From an uncultured Eubacteriales bacterium (GTDB lineage Bacteria > Bacillota > Clostridia > TANB77 > CAG-508), in assembly GCA_949287075.1 (NCBI GenBank), contig CASEEU010000056.1:1-48892 (forward strand): a stretch of DNA of 48,892 bases, read 5' to 3'. The notes beneath the pieces are model-generated. The model saw only the letters and a program-made list of their open reading frames with translations, did no database searches and was not told the origin of the DNA. Made by a program: the position numbers and the translations under genes. How positions within the stretch are numbered: position 1 is the first letter of the stretch; each line of letters begins with the position of its first letter. Positions 25,597-35,800 of the stretch are shown here, piece by piece.

Positions 25597-28500
25597 ATGA
25601 GTAAAGTAAAAAAATTACTAGTTGGAATAATTGTAATGATAGTTGCTATATTGGCTTATGCCAATATAGCAAAGGCTGCATATTATGTAGGACAGTATGT
25701 TCCTGTTACATATAGTACTTATTTAAATGATCCCAATTTGTTCTGTGTTGAGCATAATCAGAGATTAAGAGGAAATATGACATATCAAGTTATTTCACAA
25801 GTAGATATTAGAGGAAATACATCAACAGACCATACGGGAAAAAGTATCAATAGTTGGTATAATGCTAAGCTTGCCCATATATTATATGCAGACAATGGTG
25901 GGTCTAAAAGAACTGGACCAGTGCAAAAGGCTATTTGGAATTATATATATACATGGATGCAAAATGTAGGACAATATCATGCAGGACTATATTCAGGATT
26001 TGCAAGCCCAGTATCAGGAGGAAGTTCTGCTTTAGATGGATCATCTTCTGATTATGCAAATGAGTTGGCAAATTTAGGTATAACCGATAATACAAATAAA
26101 GCAGCCATTACAGTAAAATCTGACGGAAATTATATAAAAGTAGGACCATTTAACTGGAGTTTTTCAGGAACATTAAATAATGTTACTGTCAAAGATCAAA
26201 ATGGGAATGCTGTAAATGGTGTTACATTTAGTACATATGCAGGATTAAATTCAAGTACAATTGGTGTTGAAAGTATACCATCAGGAAAAGATTTCTATAT
26301 CATGATACCAATTAGTAGTGGAATTAGTAGAATTACAACAATTTCAGCAAGTGGTACAACAAATGTAGAAGGTGTAAGAGTTTGGTTCTTAGAATCACGA
26401 AATGGAGCAAACTATCAGAACTTGATTTCAAGAGAACGTATTGATGCACCATATAATTATGATGATACCTTTGAATATAATATTGATTTATTAGGAAATT
26501 TAAAAGTCATTAAGGTAAACAAAGATAATCATGAAGTAAAATTACAAGGTGTTGGTTTCAAAATTCAAAATAAACAATCAGGATTATATGTTCATCAAGA
26601 TGAAAACGGAACAATCACTTATGTAGATGAGAGCCAAGCAACAGAATTTGTAACAGACGAAAATGGAGAAATTTTAATAGAACATTTAATTGTAGGAACT
26701 TACATAGCATATGAAACGAAAAACCCAAATTATGGTTATGAATTTATATCAGAAGGTGTAGAAGGTACAGTTATTGTAGATAAAACACAAGATTTTGTAA
26801 TAGAAAATAAACAGATCTATGTAAAACTTTCTGGATATGTATGGATAGACAGACAATCAGGAAAACAATCACAAAGAAATAGTTTATATAGAGATGATTT
26901 AAATGACGATAGAGATGAGCTATTGGAAAATGTTATTGTAAGATTGATTGATAGAACAACAGGAGAAGTTGTAAAAAATGATAATGGAGAAGACTTCTAT
27001 GCTTTAACAAAAGAAATTGATTTAGGTGATAGCATTATCAGATATTATCAGTTTGTGGATGTTAGAATTGAACACTTAGAAAACTATTATATTGAATTTG
27101 AATATGATGGATTAACTTATACAAATGTAACACCACATATTGACAAAGATAATGGTTCAAAATCAGCAGAAGATCCAGAAGTTAGAGATACATTTAATAA
27201 GACATTTAGTACAATTGAAGGAACTTCTGAAACAACAGGTGTTTCATTAGATGAGAATGGAAATGTAGCACATGAATTAAGCTATCAGAAAGATAGAGAA
27301 CAACATAAATCAACTTTAATTAATGAAGGTTTACCAGTTGGACAATATCCAATAACAGCAAACACAGATGTACCAGATTATATCATTAGAGATCATTTCG
27401 AATATGGAATGGAAGAAATACCATATATCAATTTAGGATTATATGAAAGAGAACAACCAGACTTAGCATTAATTAAAGATATGCAAAATGTAAGACTTGC
27501 TATTAACGGATATCAACATATTTATGAATATGCACAAAGATTTGCAAATTTAGAGGCACAAGAGGCAGATGGAGACTATAGTGATACAGCATTCAATGTG
27601 GGTGTTAAATTTGCAAGTGAATATATAGAAAACTCATACACAAGAGCAATTTATAAAGCAGATTATGAATATGTCAATGAAGAAGATAGTAGTAGAGAAT
27701 TAAAAGCATATATTACTTACAGAATTGCTGTAAGAAATGAAGCAAGTAGTTTAATCACACAAGTTAACAATTTAGTAGATTACTTTGATAGCAGATATAC
27801 AATTGTTGCAATGGGTACAGGAATTAATCAAGAAGGTATCATCACTGGAAATATTGACTATGAGCAAGAAGCATATAATGATGAATATGCAAAAACAATT
27901 ATCTACACAAATTCAAGAATAGAACCTGGAAAACAAAATGAATTCTATGTACAATTTGAATTAACGAGAGAAGCTGTACTAGAAATCCTAAATGATGGGG
28001 AAACATTAGACAATGTTGTAGAAGTGAACTCATATTCAACATTTGATGGAAATGGAAGTGTATATGCTGGTGTAGATGTAGACTCTAATCCAGGAAATGC
28101 CGTACCAGGTGACCTTACAACATATGAAGATGATACAGATTCAAGTCCATCATTAAAACTAGAAGTAGCAGACGCAAGAGAAATGGCAGGTAAAGTATTC
28201 TTAGACTCTACATCAGGAGAATTATTAACAGGACAAATTAGACAAGGTAGTGGTGCTTATGAAGAAGGAGAAACAGGAATACCAAATGTAGCTATTACAC
28301 TTACAGAAACTTCTGGAACGGGCTTAGTATATACAGCAACAACAGATGAAAATGGAGATTTCTATATCTCAGACTTTATACCAGGAGACTATACATTAAC
28401 CTATACTTGGGGAGATGAAACATACACAGTACAAAACTACAAAGGAACTGTATATGATAAAGATAGATATGATGCCAACATGGCTAATAAAGAATGGTAT

Positions 28501-29556
28501 AAAGATGATGTTGCTACAAGATGGACAGATGCGGTAGATGATTATGATACAAGATTAGCAATAGATGCAGAATTAAAGGAAATTACTAACACGACAGCAA
28601 CAACAATTGATAAGATGGATTCTACAACACCAACAATGGGAATTGGTGTAGAATATGACACAACATATACAGCATCATACGGAGATAGATATGTATATAG
28701 AATTGAAAATGTAGACTTTGGTATTGTAGAAAGAGCAAGACAGGATATATCACTTAATAAGAGAGTAAGTACGATGAAACTTACCTTAGCAAATGGTCAA
28801 ACATTAGTAGATTTACAAATAACAGAAGATGGTAAACTAGAAGGACAAACAGCAAATGTCACCTATTTACCACCATCACCAAATTCAATACCAAAAAACG
28901 GAATGGTAAGACTTGAATTAGATAGTGAATTAATACAAGGTTCAACATTAGTAGTCGGATATGAAATTAGAGCAGACAATAATAGTGAATTAGATTATTT
29001 GTCAGAAAACTTCTATAAGTATGGTATTGTGGAAGGCGATGTTGTAACAATTACACCATCTGCAATTGTAGATTACTTAGATACAGACTGGAGCTTTGAT
29101 GCACTAAATAATCCAGATTGGGAAGTTATTCAAAAAGATGATTCTAGAATAGAACTAGCGGAAGCAGTTATCAATTCTGATACAATAGGAAACAGAACAA
29201 TTTTATACACAGAAGCATTAGCAGGATATAATTTACAACCAACAGAAAGTGCAACAGTTATGTTAAATGTGTCTAAACTATTAACAGCTTCACAAGATAT
29301 TGAGCTAGACAATGAAACAGAAATCAACAAAGTTGATAAACCAGGTGGATCAGACTTAACATCAACACCAGGTAACTATGTACCAGGAACAGGACCAGCA
29401 GTAGAACGTGATGATGATATGGCAGAAACAGTTCTTATCACACCAAATACTGGTGAAAACTTAAATTTTGTAATACCATTAGTTGTTACAATTAGTGCAT
29501 TTGTTATCATCGGTGTAGGCGTTATCTTTATCAAGAAAAAAGTACTAAATAAATAG
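25597..29556 (+). CDS. giant surface protein B1 (thioester, SpaA/SdrD-B domains, TPNTG anchor)
   Basis: A 1319-residue secreted protein behind AAAGGAGG. The signal peptide ends near IAKA (residue 27). Next is a thioester domain: Cys50 in LFCVEH and Gln110 in GPVQKAIWNY, the hydrophobic-QxxxW pattern of adhesins that bind hosts through a Cys-Gln thioester. A SpaA/Cna-B domain (~303-407) has a Lys in LKVIKVNKD, a Glu in YIAYETKNP and an Asn in FVIENK, the set needed for an internal isopeptide bond. SdrD-B domains follow near 408 and 862, alternating with DUF11-like regions near 621 and 1049. The end is TPNTG (1282-1286), a hydrophobic helix and KKK, a variant sortase signal. It is cotranscribed with A1. 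Confidence 0.85.
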   Translation: MSKVKKLLVGIIVMIVAILAYANIAKAAYYVGQYVPVTYSTYLNDPNLFCVEHNQRLRGNMTYQVISQVDIRGNTSTDHTGKSINSWYNAKLAHILYADNGGSKRTGPVQKAIWNYIYTWMQNVGQYHAGLYSGFASPVSGGSSALDGSSSDYANELANLGITDNTNKAAITVKSDGNYIKVGPFNWSFSGTLNNVTVKDQNGNAVNGVTFSTYAGLNSSTIGVESIPSGKDFYIMIPISSGISRITTISASGTTNVEGVRVWFLESRNGANYQNLISRERIDAPYNYDDTFEYNIDLLGNLKVIKVNKDNHEVKLQGVGFKIQNKQSGLYVHQDENGTITYVDESQATEFVTDENGEILIEHLIVGTYIAYETKNPNYGYEFISEGVEGTVIVDKTQDFVIENKQIYVKLSGYVWIDRQSGKQSQRNSLYRDDLNDDRDELLENVIVRLIDRTTGEVVKNDNGEDFYALTKEIDLGDSIIRYYQFVDVRIEHLENYYIEFEYDGLTYTNVTPHIDKDNGSKSAEDPEVRDTFNKTFSTIEGTSETTGVSLDENGNVAHELSYQKDREQHKSTLINEGLPVGQYPITANTDVPDYIIRDHFEYGMEEIPYINLGLYEREQPDLALIKDMQNVRLAINGYQHIYEYAQRFANLEAQEADGDYSDTAFNVGVKFASEYIENSYTRAIYKADYEYVNEEDSSRELKAYITYRIAVRNEASSLITQVNNLVDYFDSRYTIVAMGTGINQEGIITGNIDYEQEAYNDEYAKTIIYTNSRIEPGKQNEFYVQFELTREAVLEILNDGETLDNVVEVNSYSTFDGNGSVYAGVDVDSNPGNAVPGDLTTYEDDTDSSPSLKLEVADAREMAGKVFLDSTSGELLTGQIRQGSGAYEEGETGIPNVAITLTETSGTGLVYTATTDENGDFYISDFIPGDYTLTYTWGDETYTVQNYKGTVYDKDRYDANMANKEWYKDDVATRWTDAVDDYDTRLAIDAELKEITNTTATTIDKMDSTTPTMGIGVEYDTTYTASYGDRYVYRIENVDFGIVERARQDISLNKRVSTMKLTLANGQTLVDLQITEDGKLEGQTANVTYLPPSPNSIPKNGMVRLELDSELIQGSTLVVGYEIRADNNSELDYLSENFYKYGIVEGDVVTITPSAIVDYLDTDWSFDALNNPDWEVIQKDDSRIELAEAVINSDTIGNRTILYTEALAGYNLQPTESATVMLNVSKLLTASQDIELDNETEINKVDKPGGSDLTSTPGNYVPGTGPAVERDDDMAETVLITPNTGENLNFVIPLVVTISAFVIIGVGVIFIKKKVLNK

Positions 29557-29577
29557 TGCAAAATTATAGGATATAAT

Positions 29578-29611
29578 AAAAGCATGAGATTTTAAAGTCT
29601 CATGCTTTTTT
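29578..29611 (+). terminator. intrinsic terminator of surface module 1
   Basis: AAAAGCATGAGA and TCTCATGCTTTT form a 12-bp stem around an 8-base loop and are followed by more T. Confidence 0.9.
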
Positions 29612-29660
29612 ATTGAATAGGAAAAAATGATTTTTCTATTGAACAAAAAAATGTTGCGGA

Positions 29661-29774
29661 GTTACGCAAATAAGGGATTGACGAATTTTGAAATAAAAAA
29701 AGAAAAAATGTCATAAAAATGTAAACAAAATTTAATAATTATTCTAGAAAATGCTTTTGCGACAATCCCTAAAG
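29661..29774 (+). promoter_or_regulatory. conserved block upstream of module 2
   Basis: It shares GTTACGCAAATA-AGGGA, GAATTTT, TGTCATAAAAATGT and ATCCCTAA, in the same order and spacing, with the block at 39427-39540 before module 3. AGGGATTG (29673-29680) pairs with CAATCCCT (29763-29770), and CGCAAA (29665-29670) with TTTGCG (29756-29761). Because the two pairings cross, an RNA would form a pseudoknot. TGACGAA at 29679-29685 fits a Spo0A-box consensus. The block lies before the promoter at 29813, so it is either a DNA operator or part of a longer transcript. Confidence 0.5.
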
Positions 29775-29812
29775 TGTTAGAAAACTCGAAAAATATTTGG
29801 AAAAATTATGTA

Positions 29813-29841
29813 TTGAAAAAATAAATTTATAGCTACATAAT
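29813..29841 (+). promoter_or_regulatory. promoter of surface module 2
   Basis: TTGAAA at 29813-29818, 17 bases, then CATAAT at 29836-29841, about 35 bases before the GGAGGGG ribosome binding site. Confidence 0.6.
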
Positions 29842-29874
29842 TATATATATATATTATACACGGAGGGGAAAAGT

Positions 29875-32800
29875 ATGATGAAAAAAAACAGTAGGGTTAA
29901 AAAGACATTAGGAATATTGTTTACATTGATTATATTAACATTGATTGTATTTCTAATGAATAAATTGATTAGCAAGGAAAGTTTCGGTGTAGAGGAACAA
30001 AAAGTTTTACTTGAAGGAAACTTAGATAAATACGTAAATTATAGTTTAGCAAATCAAACAGAAGAAACCCTAGTGCAATATACCATTAGAGCAGGAATTG
30101 AATATGGGGAAAACTATATCCCAGTTAAGAATTCAGAACTAACTGTGAACTTTAATCAAATTGATGATAAATTCCCCTATGATGTTAAAATAATTGCGAA
30201 AAGTACAAAAGTTACAAATGGAAAAACAAAAGAATTGATACAAGACTATCAGTATGATGCCAATACAGGAAGTTTAAAAATAAATGTAAGTAATGAAAAT
30301 GAAAACGGGGAACCAATTAATCAAGAAAGAACGAACAAAGATGATAGGGATGAGTATGTCATCATTTGTTATTATGATACATATACGGAAGAGGCTTCAG
30401 AAAGAGATTTAAATTGCAATGTGTCATATAAAGCACAAATGTTTACAGAAGACAATAAAGAAATAAATGGTGAAGGAAAATTAGAAAATACAGTAATGGA
30501 AAATATTGGTGATGTAACTTCTATTAATAGTTATACAGATGATATATATAATGGATATATGAAATCTAATAGCATAAATGGAACCAATTATGATACACAG
30601 TACACAGAAAAGCAAAAGATATCTATCAGCAAAAAAGAAATACAAGAAAAAATAGTTGTAACAGAAGAAAATACATTTGTGAATACAAATGATATACAAT
30701 ATAAAAGTACCAAAATATTAAAAGATGACATAATAAATCTCTTAGGAGAAAATGGAAAGATAGAAATATTTGACGGAAATGAGACAATTATTGCAACAAT
30801 TGATAATACGACAGAGTTTAATGAAAATGGAGAAGTAATAATTACATATCCTGAAAATACAAATAAAATTATCATAAAAACAAGTAACATTGAAAATGTA
30901 GGAATATTAAATTTAGAAAATGAAAAAGTCATAAAAGCGGATATATCAAACTTACAAGATACAGATATAAAATCAAAAGTAGTAGTAAGAGGAATTCGTG
31001 AAGAAGTTATAGAAGGAAATCAAGAAAAAAGCATAGAAAATGAAGGAACAGAAAGTGAAAATGTACCAGAAATAGTAGAAACAGAGACATATACAGTAGA
31101 AACAGAAAATACAATCGAAGTAAAAAATGCACAAACAAATGTAAAAGTAAACTTGGATAATACACAATGGACAAATAAAAAGCAAAATGAAATGATATTT
31201 AATGTTTCTTTAGATACAACATCTGCCCAAAGTAATCTATTCCAAAATCCAACTGTAAGAATTCAATTGCCAAGCCAAGTAGAAAAGGTCATCATCAATA
31301 ATTCATCTATGGTTTATGGAAATGGATTAGTATTAGAAGATACATATGTTGAAAATGATACAAATGGAAATTTAAATATTATTGCTAAGCTAAGTGGAAA
31401 ACAAACTGGATATCATGAAAATGATTTAGGATTAATGACCAATATAGAAATATCAGCAATTGTTATATTAAAGAAAGATATTGAAAGTACACAAGACAAA
31501 ATTCATTTAGTATATACAAATGATTATGGAAATAAAGAACAAGGAAATATTGAAAAAGAAATCACCATAGAAGACTATCAAGAAGTAGAAAATGAAGAAA
31601 ATAATGATTCAAATTCAACGATTTTGAATAGTGAAAAAGATATTATATCAAGTATTACCAATACTGTACAAGAAAAAGTGGCAACAGCAACAGCAGAGGA
31701 AATAGAAGGATTAAAAGTTGAAGTTCAACCAATGAGGGGAAATGTAACGTTAAAAGATGGCGATACTGTATATGAAGGTGAATACATAAAATATAATGTA
31801 AAAATTACGAATACATTAGATAAAGATATTCATAATATAAAAATAGTAGGAAGTGTGCCAGAAGGAGTTACTTATGGAAAACTAAATGCTGACTATTATA
31901 GTTATAATGGTGTATATGAATATAATTTTGATGAAAATCTTAGAGAAAAGGAAATAACAGTAGAAACTCTAGGAGCAGGAAAAACCATAACAGAATTTTA
32001 TGAAGTCAAAGTAGATAATTTGGCAGAAGGAGAAGCAGAAAAGCAAATAACTTTAAATATAAAAACATATATAGAATCTAGTGTAGTATCTAATTATGAA
32101 ATCAATCATATAGTAAAACCAGCTGTAGTACAAGGATTTCTTGGTGCTTGCTTAGATAACTTAAGAGATAGATGGAATTATAATTTCACAATCGATAATC
32201 CAGAGGGAAAAGAAGTAACTGTAAAATTAGAAGTACCTAAGTATTATGAACTTGAAATGATTGTACATGGTTCAGATGGATACTTTCTTGAAGATTTAGG
32301 CGGTACGAGAGAAGGAAATATTTTCATAATAACTGTAACAGAAGGAGGTATGTATAGTTTCCAAGGATTTATTCCTAGTGATTCTGTGAGGGCAGATATT
32401 AATGCAGATAAAATAGAATTACAAGCATATGGTACTTTAGTGGTAGATGGAATAGAATATAAGACAAATGAAAATAGAATACAATATGAATTTGAAAGTG
32501 TTTCTGTTACAATGACTTCAGAAAATGAAGGTGAAGAAGTTCAGTATGAAGAAGCAATTAATTATAGAATTGCAATTACCAATACGGGAAGAACGAATTA
32601 TAATGATAAAGGATATAATACAGTAAGTATCAATGTGAAAGATTATTTACCTAAAGAGGTAAATCCAGTTACCATGACCTATGAATATTACCCAATTGTT
32701 AATGAAGAAACAGGGGAATTAGGTACAGAAAAAGTGAAAGAAACAAAAGATATTTCAGGAACATTGACAGACGAAAACGGAAATGAACTAGCAGAAGTAG

Positions 32801-35800
32801 ATATTTTCTTAATCATTCCATATGGTGAGACATTGTATATTGATGTAGAAACAACAGCAGGATATGTATATGAAGATACAAAGATAGAAAATAGTGCGAT
32901 TGTTCAAGGAGATAAAATTAATACAAAAACATCTAATATTATTACACATACAATACTTGCACAAGCAAAACAAGAACCAATACAACCAGAAGATCCAGAT
33001 GAGCCAACAAATCCAGATAATCCAAACAATCCAGATGATCCAAACAACCCCAATACCCCAGAAGAGCAAAAATATAGTATATCAGGAACTATTTGGAACG
33101 ATAAAAATGAAGATGGTACTAGACAAAGTGATGAACCAATGATAAATGGAATGGAAATCATGTTGATTGATATGAAAGATTCAAGCAATGTGAAAGCCAA
33201 AACAACAAATGCAGGTGGTTCATATACATTTTCAGATTTGGACATAGGAAATTATATTATTATCTTTAAATATGATACGAGTACATATTCTGTTACGGAA
33301 TATCAAAAGATGGGAATATCTGATGGTTTAAATTCTGATGCGAAAAATCAGACGATCACATTAAATGGAGAACAGATTGATGTAGCTGTTACAGATACAT
33401 TGAATGTAACAAAAAATATCACGAATGTAGACTTGGGATTGGTTGAAAATAAAGTTTGTGATGTCCAAGTAGATAAATATATATCTCATGTAACAGTTGA
33501 TACGCAAAAAGGAAGAAAAGAATATACATATGATCAAGCAAAACTTGCCAAAGTAGAAATAAGAGCAAAAGAAATAGAAGGTGCAATTGTTACTATACAA
33601 TATGAAATTATTGTTACCAATCACGGAGAAATACCAGTAACGATTGGAGAGATAGAAGATAATATTATAGGAACATTAGAATTTTCACAAAATAATAATG
33701 CGAACTGGACAGTAGAACAAGATGGAAAACTCATTAATCGAGCTTTCATGAATCAAGAAATTGGTGCAGGAGAAAGTAGACAATTAACGATCACATTCAC
33801 TAAAACAATGACTTCAAGTGATACAGGAACATATGTTAATCAAGCAGCTGTTAAACAAATCAATAATAAAAAGGGAATAGAAGATTCCAATTCGCAAAAT
33901 GACTCATCACAAGCACAAGTGATTATTTCTGTTAGTACAGGAGTAATCATGTATATATCTATAACATCAGCTGTAGGTCTTTTAATTGTAATGACTATAT
34001 TCTTAATATTAAAGTATAAAATAAAATTAGTAAAAATAGGTAAGTTAGGTGCATTTATATTTGTATTTACTACAGTGGTAGCAGTACAAGGTGCAAATCA
34101 TTTCGTACAAGCACATGGTATATATCCACAATATCAATATACAAATTTTGACTATATTGATTGGGAAAGTGGAAATTCTCACCAATTTACTGGTGGACCA
34201 GATGGTGGTGGCGGATGGTGTATGAATCATGGTGACGAAGCCTATGATGGTCAATACTATGTATATGCATGTTCAGACACAAGAACACCTACTTCTAATC
34301 AAGATGCTGATACAAGTATTACATTGACAAAACAAAATACAACAGCAGGAATCAAATATCTAAATGGAAATTATATTGTAGGACCATTCCAAGTAACATC
34401 ATCTGTCAATATAGGATATGTTTGGGAAGTATATGACTTAAATGGTAGTGCAATTACAGGATATGGAGTATGTGATGAAAATGGAAAAAATATTTTACCA
34501 ATTGGTGATTATAGAAACGTAACATTTTATATCGCCATACCAGCAGATAAGATGAAAAGTGGAATATCAAAAGTAAAAGTTTCTCAAACGAGATCAGGAA
34601 TAAGAACAGTAACAACTTCATATTATGGATATTTATGTTATCATTATAACGGATCTACTCCAAAAGTACCACAAAGAGTTAAAACTAAAAGTGAATTTTT
34701 ACATGATCAAACAACATCAACAACCACGATTACAAATACAAAATCTGTAGAATGGACAAGCTTTAATGCCAACTTAAAAATTATTAAACAAGATGCAGAT
34801 GATTGTGATGTAAGACTTCCAAATGTAGAAGTAAATCTAAGATGTGATTCTATAGGATATAATAGAAATTTCGTATCAGACGAAAATGGCGAAATTTATG
34901 TTAATAATTTGACACCAGCTACCTATGTCTTAACAGAAAACTTTAATGCAAACTATGGATATGAGGCAAGCAGACAAGAAGAAATACAAATCTATGCAGG
35001 AATTGTTCGTGAATATAGTTTAACAAATGAAAAACATACAGGTAATTTGAAGATAGAAAAGAAAGATCCAGATAATGATAATGTATTAGAAGGAGTAAGC
35101 TTTATAATCAGAAAAAGACTATCTACAGAAGATGAAGAAGCATTGCGAGATTTTGTAAACGGAAAAGGAGATCTAAATGCTAATGGATATTTAGAAGAAG
35201 ACGATCTACGAATTATATTAAGATATGTTGCAAAGAAACAAGATCTAACAGCAGAACAATTAAATGAAGCAGATGTTAATGGAGATGGAGAAGTTGATGT
35301 ATCAGATATGCGTCTAATGATAAGAAAAATTCAGAGTGCAGGATATGTGGCGGGAATGCAAAATGATGAATCAGGTAATTTAACATCACTAACAACTGCA
35401 ACAGGAACTGTGTATTTGGATAATATGCAAACAACCACTAATCCAAATGAAGCAACTGTATTTGTTACAGATAAAGATGGATTGATACAAATACATAATA
35501 TATTAATTGGTAGTTATGTAGTTGAAGAGATATCAGTAGGAGATGGTAATTTCGGTTATGAGGTCGATGATGACTATATAACATGGCAAGCAAATGGACA
35601 GACCGGAACAGGAAACAATATCACAGTTAATGTAGAAAGACAAAGGTCATATAAAACTGTTCCAGAAAGTAATATTATTAAAGATGATAAAAAAATCATA
35701 GATGATGGAAGTTATGAAATTGAAACAGCATTAAGCTCAAGTAAAGTATTAGATGTAGGATATGCATACACATATAATGGAGCAAATGTAAACATACATG

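Noticed and set aside
29673..29770. Invertible promoter flanked by AGGGATTG/CAATCCCT
   Set aside because: The repeats are short, no recombinase gene is nearby, and the good promoter is outside the segment.
29661..29774. c-di-GMP riboswitch before module 2
   Set aside because: ACGCAAA recalls a piece of the class I aptamer, but the remaining conserved bases of class I and class II are absent, and the block lies before the likely promoter.
35155..35345. Cellulosome component
   Set aside because: A dockerin alone does not make a cellulosome. No cohesin, scaffoldin or glycoside hydrolase is in the window, so only the domain is claimed.
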